Origin: Tachypleus tridentatus
Lineage: Eukaryota; Arthropoda; Merostomata; Xiphosura; Limulidae
DNA length: 64,000 nucleotides
Reading direction: 5' to 3'
Assembly (NCBI RefSeq): GCF_004210375.1
Contig: NW_027467782.1
Coordinates: 27,011,276 to 27,075,275, forward strand
The notes beneath the pieces were generated by a model. That model saw only the letters and a list, made by a program, of their open reading frames with translations, did no database searches and was not told where the DNA came from. Shown piece by piece: positions 38,000 to 49,350 of this stretch. The number at the start of each line of letters is the position of its first letter. The first letter of the stretch is position 1. The position numbers were made by a program, and so were the translations under genes.

Positions 38000-38095
38000 G
38001 CTTTTCATGATGACGAGAAATCCACCTGAAGTGAAAATGTATTCTTAAGATGGCTGGTATGGATAGTAAAACTTTAATTAAAATACAGTTCTGTA
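38000..38095 (+). mobile_element. Penelope-like element end fragment (fossil)
   Basis: Contains tgatgacgagaaatcc, cacctgaagtgaaaatg and gatggctggtatgg, the terminal block shared with 45528, 49136 and 56500. No coding part remains. Confidence 0.6.
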
Positions 38096-38627
38096 CTTTT
38101 AAGTTTCAGCTTTTTCCTCTTACGTCTTTGAATCTATTTAATTCATCTCACATAATTAAATAATAAGATAAATAACTTTTACTTTCTTACCTTTACACAG
38201 TATCAAAATATGTGTATCCATTGTAGCATTTGTAGCTGTACAGAACGTTAGGTTTGCTTCCAGGAAATTTATATTAGATTTAATCAGTTCTGCTACGAGT
38301 AGATATATCTTAGAGCTTCATAACAAACAAGAGCAAAAGTATCGTTATTTGCAACACAGCACACTTTTGTTTTTGAAATGTAAGTTTTTCTAAAATTTAT
38401 AATAAATCAAGTCCTACTAACTCACTGCATGTATATTAACATTCTAATACCAACTTCTAACAGTAACACTGTAATTCGCGCCATTTGTATACTTCGCCAT
38501 CTGTCCTTTAAAAACCGACACACTCGAAAAGAAAAAAATTGACAAAACAATGCTTCAGCTGAAACACTCGCTTGATTGTTTTGTTTGGGACTGTATTTTG
38601 CTGACATTTTGAAGTAAAATAACCTTG

Positions 38628-38738
38628 TTTGTTTTGTTGTTAAATACAAAGATACACAATGCATCATCTGCCCACCTTGGGTATCGAAACCTGATTTTTA
38701 ACAGAAAAAGCACTCAGACACTCACCGCTTAGCTTGTG
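38628..38738 (-). repeat. Short SINE, second family
   Basis: Minus-strand copy that includes the B-box-like gggtatcgaaacctgattttt and the head side actcaccgctta. It supplies most of the ORF on the minus strand here, which is therefore not a gene. Confidence 0.7.
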
Positions 38739-38739
38739 G

Positions 38740-39480
38740 GTGAAAATAGCTCTCGTGTTCCTTCCATAATTCGACTTTTATTTCAGACGAATCAGCAAGA
38801 GAGCAGAGAGAGAAACAGACACGTACTTCACAACTTCGTATCTATCTTACTCCAGTAAGTGGACCCATACTGTTTGCTTTAAGTGAAATCTGTGAGTCAG
38901 AAAATGCAACAGAGAAGTAAGTAAAGTGAAATTTTGATGCTGTTGCTAGATTATTAGCGTTTTAACATTATCAGTCATATGTCACCCATAACCCGTTGTG
39001 GGTTCTCTAATTTTATATTAACTAAGTCTTCCGCTTTTCTATAGCTTTGCAAAACTTCCGGTTTATCTGCCAATTAGAATTTCTTAAGCTTTCGCATTTA
39101 CCCTTGATTTTTTATTTATGGCTAAACATGAATAGTCTATTTACGTTTTAGAAAACCTTGATTCAAAAAATCACGTTTGAGGTTAATAAATCCAGATAAT
39201 GTTTCAAAAAGTTATAACGAATATAACACAGTGTAAAGGTCTTAAATGCTCGCTGTGTAATCTCCTAATGTTGATGTTAAATTAGAATGCATTTCACTTC
39301 ACATTCAAAAGACTGTTTTCATATATTAATATATCCATCATTTTATGAAAAACAATTCTGTCAAATGGAAAATTCCTAGATTAAAAATGACTTTGGGTAA
39401 GTTTTATGTTAAAATTTCTTAATTGTAATTGATTTTCTTTACAAAATGTTTTCCAGGTATTCTGTATAAGAAATTCTCAC
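38740..39480. other. No feature seen
   Basis: Slightly higher CpG near 38740-38900, but no gene start is recognised. Confidence 0.5.
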
Positions 39481-39490
39481 TTACTTACAA

Positions 39491-39617
39491 GCCTCCCCCC
39501 GTGGCACAGAGGCATGTCTGCGGACTTATAACGTTACAATCCGGATTTCAATACCTGTGGTGGGTAGAGTATAAGTAGCCCGTTGTGTAGCTTTGTGTTT
39601 AATTACAATCAAACAAA
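39491..39617 (+). repeat. Short SINE, second family (well kept copy)
   Basis: cccccgtggcacagaggcat head, acttataacgttacaatccgg, atttcaatacc B-box, ggtgggtagagtataagtag, cccgttgtgtagctttgtg and a caatcaaac tail. Confidence 0.8.
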
Positions 39618-39948
39618 ATCACTTACACTTTATTGTTTAATATTTTTATAGGTTTGAAGTCCATATGTCCTGATGGTTTTTCAAAACAATTACACTGTGT
39701 AACATAAATTTTGTTCCTGGATAATGAGTGTTATTTTTTAATTGCTTATGTTGTAAAAGTATAGAAAATGGTCATTATTCCATTCAAACTTTGCTTTTGT
39801 GACCTGGATAATGAAATTTAGAAATTAACCTATTTCCTATGAAAAAACAGGCAAATTTGCACGTGTTCATTTACACAATGCCTGAATAAAATAACATATG
39901 AATCAAGATTTCCATGTATTTATACTAAAGTTATACAAAAATGTTTAG

Positions 39949-40845
39949 AAGTGAGTAGTTTTTCGAGATTTGCAACTGTAATGTAAATCACTTTCACGTA
40001 ACAGCCTCCAAATATAGTCTTCCATCATGTTTTCGTTATACGCTTCTTAGTAGTGGCGTTCAAAGTCCAGTATATCTTGGTGGAAGCGCTCGCCTTCCTC
40101 CTCTAAGGATGCTCCCATGTTCTTCTTAAATTTATCACGGTGAGCGTTAAGGATATGGACTTTCAGGGGCATCCTGCAGCCCATTTTACCGTAGTTCTTT
40201 ACCAGAGTCTCAACCAGTTCTACATGAGTTTGAACCTTGTGATTGCCCAAGAAACCTTGAATCACTGCGACAAATCTGCTCCAAGCTTTATTTTCTTCCT
40301 ACTGGGCTTCTTGAGGAATTCTGCGCACTCGAGGATCTTTATTTGTGGTCCAACGAAAACACCAGCTTTGACCTTTGCCTGAAACAGCTTAGGGAAGAAG
40401 TCTCGAAGGTACTTGAAGGCTGCAGACTCCTTATCAAGAGCCATGACAATTTGTTTCATCAGATCCAATTTTATGTGCAATGGTGGAAATTACACCTTCT
40501 GGAGGTCCACTAGTGGCTCACACTTGATATTGCACCTCCACACAGAGAATTCAGTCCGTTGTGGCCAGTGCTTCCTGTTGTGGTGTGCTGCAATGTCCTT
40601 GCTGTCCCAGAGGCAAAGGTAACAGGAATACTTGGTAAAGCCTCCTTGGAGACCAATCAGGAATGCCACCATTTTGAAGTCTCCGATAACCTCCCATCCA
40701 TACTCATCATACTTCAAAGCTTCTAGCAAGGTCTTGACGCTGTTGTATTCCTCTTTGAGGTGCACCGAATAAGCCAGGGAAAGAGATCGATTATTATTCC
40801 CGTTATGGAGCAGCACAGCTTTTAGGCTTCTACAACATTCTAGAA
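39949..40845 (-). pseudogene. Fossil of a high-copy uncharacterised arthropod repeat gene
   Basis: Minus-strand remains of a protein that I recall as a frequent uncharacterised protein in arthropod genomes, probably carried by a mobile element. Blocks from the N-terminal side are CCRSLKAVLLHNGN, YDEYGWEVIGDFKMVAFL, GGFTKYSCYLCLWDSKD, HWPQRTEFS, LDKESAAFKYLRDFFPKLF, KAGVFVGPQIK, CRMPLKVHILNAHRDKF, ERFHQDILDFERHY and, near 39950-40040, DYIWRLLRESDLHY with KSRKTTHF at the end. The CYLCLWDS block with downstream His looks metal-binding. The copy is broken in a few places and the N-terminal half known from relatives is missing. Its mobile-element class is not known to me. Confidence 0.7.
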
Positions 40846-40924
40846 AGTTCTTGAATATTCTTGTAAGTTCGTGAAAATTCTCTATCAGTTACTCAGCGCT
40901 GAATCTACCTGGAATGTTCTGGAA
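40828..40924. promoter_or_regulatory. Array of heat-shock-element pentamers
   Basis: TTC occurs at 40828, 40838, 40848, 40858, 40868 and 40878, exactly every 10 bp. GAA occurs midway at 40843, 40853 and 40873; the two other midpoints are CAA (40833) and GTA (40863). This is the alternating nTTCn/nGAAn layout bound by heat-shock factor. A second three-part element (GAA 40912, TTC 40917, GAA 40922) follows. The array overlaps and precedes the 5' end of the minus-strand fossil gene. Activity is not shown by sequence alone. Confidence 0.6.
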
Positions 40925-42500
40925 AATGGATAAATTGGAAAATTTCATTACCCAAGCCATAAAACAAAGTTTGAAGAGAAAAATAGGTCTTTTTCATCTA
41001 CTTTAGGCATAAGCGATTAGGAAATAACGCTTTCTTCTCAGAAACAAGAAAAAGTAAAAGTTACAGGCAATGAGAATAATGAACAAATTTTTCTTGGTGA
41101 TTTTCAATCGCAAAGAATTCGTCCAACCACATTTCAGTTTAAATGTTATATTAAATTAGATGAGGCTGTGTGTTTTCTCGCAGCTAATTTTTTACGTAAC
41201 TGGACGCAGATTGTGAGCAATACATGAAAAGTGTAGCTTGCTTGCGCACAGAATGAACAATGAGCCTTGGTTATATGTTAAACTCACGCATAAAGAAATA
41301 AGAATAATGAAGAAAAATCGAGAAAAAAAAATTCTTGTAATTCTAAAATAGAGATCCATTACGAGCAAGTATTTTTATTTTTATATTCGTCCCGGCGGCA
41401 GTTTCTGTGCAGTACAGAAAATTGATATACTTATACAAAATCGTCTGGTATTTGTAACCAATTTCTGTGGTAAGTTCCACTTTATCACTGCTTTACACAC
41501 GTTTTGACAGAGAAAGTGTCCATCATGATAATATTAATTGTTTCTTCTTGAGTGTGAAAATCAAAATACAAAAACTCAAATACATTACCAATTGCACGAT
41601 ATTAGGAAAACAAAAACGTGCTGAAGTACATTCAGTGGTCTAGTGTATTTTTTACAGAAAACATTATTGCAATAAATATGTTCTTCTACTTTTTTACGTT
41701 GGGAAGAATACTTCAGAAGAAGGGAATGCGCTTACAAACACTTTCAGGAGGTCAGTGAAATCTCTAAAGGAAAACATTTCAGAAACATGATGAGCTGTTA
41801 TTTTTATTACCACACGAAAGTAGGCGCTATTTGAATATTTATAATGTTTCTGTCAAACAAGCAACAACAACAAAAGAATCGTTGATTATCTTCAAAGTTC
41901 TCTTCTCTCTTCAAAACATAACACAATAGTTACACTGTCACAATCAATGATTTACCCTATTCTGGGATATCGAGTTACGTGGCAGTTGTGGGTTATGACA
42001 AAGCAAACAACCCGGACACTGGTGAAACACGTTTGTGAGGAAAGTCTTAGCGGCAAGCAACTTTAAAAGAAAAAGAAACTGAGAAGGACACATTAAATAT
42101 CTTTCTGTACAAATCTGAGAAACAGGTGCTGGGTATTTTCGTAAAATAAAAAAATTATACATCTGACGATGATAGAGTTGAGGATATTCTGCTCCATCCA
42201 TTCACAAACCTTTCAGAAGAATGTAAGTTTGCAGTCAGAACCGAAACGATACAAGTAATAGAGGGAGTTGTTAAGCAAAGCGAAAACAACCACACACACA
42301 TACACACAAAATAGATTCCATTCTACATGACACAGTCACTTCCACAACAGAAACACTGCTTCATTCATGCAGGTAGAATACTACGACTATTTATCACAAT
42401 AATTTATATAAACTTCATCTCTTCATTCTCCTGTTTCTGGACCTGCAACACTACTCATTCCAGTATTGGGTTTATATTAGATGTGGAATAGAACTTTTGA
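40925..42500. other. No feature seen
   Basis: Higher complexity than neighbouring introns. The minus-strand ORF at 41944-42201 has no recognised motif. Confidence 0.5.
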
Positions 42501-42509
42501 AAGTTAAGC

Positions 42510-42615
42510 CCTTCCTGGAGGCTCAGCAGTAAGTCTGAGCGTTTATAACACTAAAAATTGTGTTTTTGAAACAGTTCATTATGTAATTATCTGCATAATA
42601 GCAAACAAAACTGCG
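42510..42615 (+). repeat. Short SINE, second family (old copy)
   Basis: cctggaggctcagcagtaag head, tctgagcgtttataacacta, aaaattgtgtttttgaaac, and a tail of agcaaacaaaac type. Confidence 0.65.
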
Positions 42616-42780
42616 ATAAAGAAAGAGAAGTTATTAAATTAATCTAAAAACAATAAAGTAAACTCGACAGTATCTGAGTAACACAAATATTTCATAAAAA
42701 TGTAATTCCAGTAATAATTATTATTCAGCCTCCAGTACTTTCGATATAGTAAATTCTGCACTACAGCATTTAATATTACG

Positions 42781-43025
42781 GCGCCCGGCCTGGCCAAGCG
42801 TGTTAAGGCGTGCGACTCGTAATCTGAGGGTCGCGTGTTCGTATCCCCGTCGTGAAAAACAACGGCCCTTTCGGCCGTGGGGGCTATTCGTTGGTAAAAG
42901 AGTAGCCCAAGAGTTGGCGGTGGGTGGTGATGACTAGCTGCCTTCCCTGTAGTCTTACACTGCTAAAGTGGGGACGGCTAGCGCAGATAGCCCTCGAGTA
43001 GCTTTGTGCGAAATTCAAAACAAAC
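42781..43025 (+). repeat. tRNA-headed SINE with 11-bp target duplication
   Basis: Full-length ends, with a short internal deletion between the head and the ggtaaaagagtagccc core. Flanked by ttaatattacg at 42770-42780 and 43026-43036. Well conserved, so fairly young. Confidence 0.95.
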
Positions 43026-43630
43026 TTAATATTACGAGAAATTTTTTAAATTATATTAATTTGGGAAACAATTAGTTTACTCATTTATTTAATTAGTTTT
43101 TAGGAAAAGTTTGCTTCCTTATTATAAGATGTTTAATTTTTCTTTTAGAAAATTTGATAAAATATAAATTATCTTGCTTTCGAAAGTTATAATGAAATAT
43201 GTAATTATATTTCGAAATAACTGTTCGTATAGTAATAATATTTTCTAATTGTATCCATAGAGAAAACTTACTTCAGAAGTTTATTTATTCAAAATGACTT
43301 ATCTTAACGTCAAGACCAATCGTTTTTCTGCCCAACTTGAACAGCACAAGTTTATGTTCCAAACAGTTAACCTTCCTTAAGAAAAATGGTGTATCCCTTC
43401 GAAGCTGAGTGATGTCATTCGTAAGTAACCGTACAATGAAGTTTTCCTTCATTTTGTCGAATACTATTGTGTAACATATTATAATAACCTATATTTTTAA
43501 TGATGTAATATTTTGTTAGCTGAAGGGCAAATTTAATTCGAATTTGATATCAAATTTATGTTCTAGCATATTAAAAAAGGTAATTATAAATATGAGGTAA
43601 TGTTGAAGAGTTGAGAAAGTTAAAAGATAG

Positions 43631-43900
43631 TGTTTGTTTGTTTTTGAAGTTCGCGCAAAGCTACACGAGGACTATCTGCGATTGCCGTCCCTAATTTAGC
43701 AGTATAAGATTAGAGGAAAGGCAGCTAGTTGTCATCACTACCAACCGTCAACTCTTGTTTTACTCTTACCAACGAATAGTGGAATTGACTGTTAAATTAT
43801 AACGCCCCCCAGGGCTGAAAGGACGAGCATGTTTGGTATGACGGGGATTCGAACCCGCGACCTTCAGACTACTAGTCAAGTACCTTAACCGCCGGGCATG
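43631..43900 (-). repeat. tRNA-headed SINE with 9-bp target duplication
   Basis: Minus-strand copy from a tgtttgtttgtttttgaag tail to a gccgggcatg head. Flanked by aaaagatag at 43622-43630 and 43901-43909. It belongs to the subfamily with ggggattcgaacccgcg. Confidence 0.93.
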
Positions 43901-44105
43901 AAAAGATAGATATGATGATAGAAGTTTATTTCTAGTTAGAAAGTGAATGAATGGGTTAACTATTACAAGTATATTGATTTAATTTTACATAATTTTTAGA
44001 AATATTAATTGCTGGAAGATGAACGTAGGTCTACCACACTTTGTTATAGTAATAGTATATAGTCTAACTTAGAAGTATTTCAAAATTAGAGTTGAAAGGT
44101 ATGAC

Positions 44106-44228
44106 TTCTTGTGAAGCCCAAGAGTTGGCAGCGGGTGGTGATGACTAGCTGCCTTCCCTCTAGTCTTACTCTGCTAAGTTAAGGACGGCTAACGCAGATA
44201 TCCCTCGTGAAATTCAAAACAAATAATG
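44106..44228 (+). repeat. tRNA-headed SINE, 3' half
   Basis: 5'-truncated copy starting at aagcccaagagttggcagcg and running through the gatgactagctgccttccc core to a gaaattcaaaacaaa tail. Confidence 0.88.
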
Positions 44229-44559
44229 CTTGTGAAGTATAATGAAAATAAAACTTATAATTTCTATATTTAACACGTTTTATAGTTTAGTAACAATTAT
44301 TTACAAACGTTGACGTCTTGCTGAGCTGGCTTTGTTTAATCATGTTGATAAAGTGTACATAGCAGATAACACTAAGTATAGGAAATATACAAAAAGCACA
44401 AGTAATCGTTCAAGAATATCAAACTTCGTAGATGATGAGAATTTCGTAACATGTCAGAAATTCGAGGGGGCGTTAGGATTATTTTAAATCGTTTGCTCGA
44501 TAAAACTGTACCCAGTTTAAAATCGTTATCTAGGTTTGGAGAAATTGTTTAATATAATC

Positions 44560-44668
44560 GCTCTTCTGGTCTTTGGGCCTGAAATGTGAATAATCGGGTT
44601 TCGATACCCTTGGCTAACAAATAACCTACTGTGCAGTTTTGTGTTTAAAAATAAGAAGGAAACAAATT
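44560..44668 (+). repeat. Short SINE, second family (diverged)
   Basis: tcttctggtctttgggcctg head, gggtttcgatacccttggc B-box, acctactgtgcagttttgtg and an aaggaaacaaatt tail. Confidence 0.65.
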
Positions 44669-44669
44669 A

Positions 44670-45527
44670 AGATAATCTGAAATTAACTGTCAACTTAGTC
44701 TTCAAAATCTGCACTAAATTGTTGTTGTATAAGTTGCCAACATAATTACGAATATTTAGAATTACTATTGTATTACGTTGTTTTCATTTAGCATAAATCA
44801 TAATTTTAACCAGGAGCCTTTGTAATCATATTTTTAGGAAATAAATTTTCAGTTCCTTCTAAAATTGCATTAAACAAATAACAACAACCAGTGTAAATAA
44901 ACAAATAATAATGAGTTGTAATCAACATATGACACAAGAAGTTCATTTGACTGTTTTGAGAAAAAAATCAAAGAGAAAAACAACATTGTGTGGCAGCTCG
45001 CTTTTTGTAAGAAAATTTAAATAAAGATTATGCTGTTGCTGGAACATTGTGAAGGTAACAGGAAGAAACACTGCTTTTTAAGATTATATTTCCAGAAGTT
45101 TGTCTGTCTAGAGAACAGTTAAAGCTGTTTTTTCTTTGATTGTAACTTTTATTTTTATACAGCTGTTATCAGTGCAGGAAATCCATATTTTTCAATATGT
45201 TCCATTTAAAGGGCACAAAATTCAGAAAACTGTCAGGAAAAGTGGGAGAATGAATAAAGAGCTTCTTGGGCTCTTAAGCGTGCCCTAAACTCTGGCCTCA
45301 GTATGCACGACTTTGATGTGTATTCCCTCACTTTACTTGGTCAAATGAACCTTGCCCCCACTTTTAATTTGCCTTTACTCCTCTGAGAATGTTATTTATC
45401 AAAACCTATCAGCGTAGAAATAAAATTTTAAACATTTAACAAATCCCTCACTTAAAATTCGGCCAATTTATAAAATGAAGTTTACATTGACAAATTATTT
45501 ACGAAAGAGCTGTAAAATTATATTTCA
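44670..45527. other. No feature seen
   Basis: AT-rich DNA with no recognised exon or repeat. Confidence 0.55.
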
Positions 45528-45664
45528 TGACGGGTATTAGTTTGAAGATGGCCTGGGAAAGTCGAAACGTTGTTCTCTGCTTTACTTGTGTTAATACTCA
45601 TACCAGCCATCCTGACATATATTTTTTACTTCAAGTGGGTTTGTCGTCATCACGAAAAGGTGTA
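45528..45664 (-). mobile_element. Penelope-like element end fragment (fossil)
   Basis: Contains ggaaagtcgaaacgttgttc, gttaatactcataccagcc and acttcaagtgggtttgtcg, the terminal block of the Penelope-like family in minus orientation. Confidence 0.65.
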
Positions 45665-45807
45665 AATATTTTACATTGTGTAAAATTCCAAAATGAAAAA
45701 AATGTATTTAAATATGTATTTAATATGTTTTTAACGTGTATATAAAAGTTCATCTCTTATGTTTATCGGTTTTAAGTGCTATCATATTCCTTAAAACATT
45801 CAACAAG

Positions 45808-46149
45808 ATGAATAAACCTCTTAGGATAGCGTTTTCCAGACAGTGGCGAGGGCGGGTCGGCCTTTTGGCGGAAAATAAAAAAATAACGGAGGAAGAAAAA
45901 TACTTCATTACAGAATATTTAAAATCAAGAAATACCAAAGACTGTATGGAATTGATGGTAAACAATTATAAAAAACACAGCACACTATACTTATCACAGT
46001 TTATTAACTGTACAATTGATCAATGGATGTATAATGTCTTAAATTCACAGTCTTATATATCAATATCAAAGGTGCACTTGCTTCCAAGAAACATGAAATT
46101 GAAGAAATTAGTCATAGTCAAACCAATTACATATGTCATGTTGACCTGA
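45808..46149 (+). CDS. Unrecognised ORF of about 113 codons
   Basis: An ORF that can start at 45736 or at the inner ATG 45808. From the inner start it reads MNKPL, then RIAFSRQWRGRVGLLAENK, then a charged helical part (ITEEEKYFITEYLKSRNTK). It ends at the first unit of an 80-bp tandem repeat. No splice site, homologue or promoter is recognised. The N-terminal 40 residues have less AT-biased composition than most spurious ORFs here, which is the only support for coding. Confidence 0.2.
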   Translation: MNKPLRIAFSRQWRGRVGLLAENKKITEEEKYFITEYLKSRNTKDCMELMVNNYKKHSTLYLSQFINCTIDQWMYNVLNSQSYISISKVHLLPRNMKLKKLVIVKPITYVMLT

Positions 46150-46380
46150 AATAGTTTTATCTTTGACCCAATCTCTAATAAAAAATATTTATTGCGGCGC
46201 CACCTTCCTCGAATGTAGTGTTGACCCGAAATATTTTATCTTTGACCCAATCTCTAATAGGTAATCTGTATTACCGCACCACCTTTTTGGAATGTAGTGT
46301 TGACCTGAGACAGTTTCATCTTTGACCCAATTTCTGATAGAAAATCTTTATTGTGGCGCCACTTTCTTGAATGTAATGTT
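46141..46380. repeat. Tandem repeat, 3 x 80 bp
   Basis: Units start ttgacctgaaat-like at 46141, 46221 and 46300. Each carries atctttgacccaat, a ctaata/gata block, gcggcgccacc-like sequence and gaatgtagtgttga. About 85-90% alike by eye. Confidence 0.93.
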
Positions 46381-46952
46381 GTCCACATTAACTCCCTCAT
46401 AAAGTACTCTGATTCTTACATTAGATTTCGCGATCGTGCCAAATGGTCAAGATGCGGTTAGATTTTTGAGATAGAAATGTTTCTAAAGTTCGTCAAAAAA
46501 ACAACAAACAAAAAACAAACAAACCTTGCCTGCTGTGAGCTTGGAAATACAAATGTCAGCTTTAAAATAATTGGCACATATACAAATATTAAATGTTGAT
46601 ATACAAGAAATTGCTGTTCAATTTTACATTTTAAAAGGGTTTGTAAGACTGATTGAAGAGAATGAGAGATTTACATCGATCAACCCCTATGTAGCAGAGG
46701 AAACCCACAGCCTTCTGTGACCCCCGTTTTGTTGATGGTTCCCTGCCTTTATAATGTTACTGTAGGAGCTACACTATATATGTTTAGCTCACTTCAAGAA
46801 ATTTAATGTTTAATAATATTTTTTAAACCTCAACAAAACTAAAATTAACATAGCAACATACCTAAAAAAAAATGAAATGGACAAGCGTGTGCGTGCTGTG
46901 GAGTGACTGTAACCTCTACTCCCATAGTTTCACCTCCACTGTTTATTGGTAC

Positions 46953-47060
46953 CTTTCCTTCTGATGGACAGATTCTTCCTTCACAGGTTTCTTCACAGTT
47001 ATCTTGTTCAGCATCACTGACGTGACTACTAGGAGCTGGAAAGTTGAACTTGAAGGCCAT
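46953..47060 (-). CDS. Candidate first coding exon, METTL18-like N-terminus
   Basis: 36 codons from ATG 47060-47058: MAFKFNFPAPSSHVSDAEQ, then an acidic Cys-containing stretch ending CPSEGK before a gtacca donor. The MxFxFNF start recalls METTL18 (protein-histidine methyltransferase), whose human form begins MTFQFNF. The exon is open beyond the donor to 46845. No methyltransferase motif exon (GxGxG) was found to its left in the window, so the gene may be incomplete, have distant exons or be something else. Confidence 0.3.
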
Positions 47061-47189
47061 TCACACAGTGAAAAAGGCTTAAAATCTTATAGTTCTGTAG
47101 AGAAGAAAAATGCACTTTCATTCACACTAAATCTTGTTCCGAACACAAAATCTCAATTTAGTCCCAATTTATTTTTAACATTTTACTAA

Positions 47190-49130
47190 TTCCTGGACAA
47201 TTAAGATTCAAGTCACCTAAAGTTTGCAAAGTTTTTTCTTTTCCAGTTAAATATAGAATTATAAAAATGTTAACTGTTTGACAAGTTATACTGCTATTCA
47301 TTTAATGTTACAATAAAAACTTTGAGAAAAAACAGAATAGTATTCAATATAAATCTTTAAAGTTCTTAAGTGGAAAAACTTGAAGTAGGCACTTCCTCAC
47401 GTACAGCAAACAATATGCAGACTAAATTACTAACTACAATACCCATACAGTAAGACAGTACAAACAATTCATGAGGTAAAAAAAACAGCAAAAGCAAAAT
47501 ACAAAATTATTAAAACAATATAAAAGTGAAATAAAGAATGGCAAACAAAAACTTAATCAAAGCCAATATTTAAAGAAAGTGAGAGATACCAGTACAGTAT
47601 TATAAGCAAAAGACCCTGGAAACATTTCAAACAAAAATACAGTAGTATTCTTACTGTTTTGTTAGAAAATATTAAAACTCCCACAATCTTAGTAAACAGT
47701 ATTATTTTGTAAAGTTCCTTATAACACACTATTTCTTACATCTAGAATATTGCAATAACCTGTTTTGTTTTTCGTACTCAAGTTCAAATTCAGTCCTCCA
47801 CAATAACCAACAGTTAAACACACTCACAAGAGACAACAGAGTTCTAAATATTAATATGGATAATACCCCATACCATTTTTAACAAATGACTTGAAGGTCA
47901 CAATTTATCAAGCCTGCCCATTCAACATAAAAATATGTGGCAAACCTATTTAGTAGAAATATACAATTCTGGTCAAAACACTGCTAAACAGAAATAAAAC
48001 TAACTTAAGCCTAAAGTTAAGAGCTTATGCACGTGCTAAAATTTTATTGTTCATTATGCCTTAAATAAGATGATTTGTTTAGGTCACTTCAAGTTTAAAA
48101 TATGCCATGTAAGACAATATTACTATGACTATACATTTATGTGTGTCAAGTTATTGTTATAACATTGTTGTAAATATCTGCTAAGGTTTTACACACAATT
48201 TGTTTGTGCAGAGGTAAATGAAAATAAATAGATAACTATAATACAGTTGGTTTTAAACTTTGACTACATACATGTCTGTCTTGGAATCTTAAAGTTATGT
48301 AGTCTGAGCTACGTAATCACGTGCAAAATACTGTATACAGTAGCGTACGTAGTCATTACAAGTTACGAAAAGGTACATACATGGTTGTCATGTATATAGT
48401 AAACTTAGAATAACTACACATTGTGTATACAGTCAAATTAAAACAATTCACTTTGCACTCATCCATATATATTTTAACTGGGGAATATTACATACTGTTG
48501 GCTGCAACTAGGTAAGCTACATACTAATCAAATCTAACCGAATGTACACTATAAACTGTGCATATCATAAAAATGATAACATCTGAGCTAACTCAGTTAT
48601 CAAATTTAATTTTCTTCACGACAAGGAAAATGGATAGAAAATATTGTACAACTATCTTGCTGTTACTGATTCAAATTTTAAAAATGTAAATAACTCATAC
48701 ACGACCTTTAATACTAGTACCACATTACTTAAGACAGATGTGCCGGTACAAATTTATAACGATTCTTGAATGTTTTCCATTGTTCTTTGAATCTGAGATT
48801 ATTTCTCTTAGACACAAATTTATTCTAGCTCAACGTTGGCAACACAGCTTAACTTTCATCAAAAGTTAATTTATAAAAATACAACCAAACCGTACTCCAA
48901 GCGTGTACACGTTACACATGCACTGCTGCTAGCTCTACCTAGCGGTCATTACAAACAGATCTTTTACCCCAAACAACATTTGCACTTCAAAATATTAATA
49001 CTATTTGACTTTTCTTATTTTTAAACTTAATACTGATTCACAGAAGTTTTGATAAGTTTAAATTAAAATCGGTTATTTTATAAAATGAATATTCAAATTT
49101 AGCATTATAAATTACAACTACACTTTTGAT
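47190..49130. other. No clear feature; 5' flank of the candidate exon
   Basis: AT-rich DNA. A small CpG-richer patch at 48820-48960 could be a promoter for a minus-strand transcript, but no core elements are identified. Confidence 0.4.
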
Positions 49131-49135
49131 ATCCA

Positions 49136-49350
49136 CACTAGCCTATTGAAATACATTGTTACTTCAAGTAGGTTTCTCGTGATCACAAAGTACATTCTGT
49201 TGAAGACTCCAAAGAAAAAAACCTCACTTTTTTATATAACAGTCTGATGGCAATAGTAGTAGCTTGGCCAAATTGTTGCTCTATGAAGTTTGTAGCGATT
49301 AAAGGAGCTGGATTTCCAATAACCAAACTCTCATTCGAAATGATGCTTCT
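49136..49350 (-). mobile_element. Penelope-like element fragment (fossil)
   Basis: A minus-strand frame reads VIGNPAPLIATNFIEQQFG, which matches the MGSPLSPLIANLFMEDFE-type RT motif of Penelope-like elements. Next to it is the terminal block acttcaagtaggtttctcg near 49162-49180. Only a short piece survives. Confidence 0.5.

Noticed and set aside
38422-38667. 81-codon minus-strand ORF
   Set aside because: Its start lies in a short SINE and the rest shows no motif.
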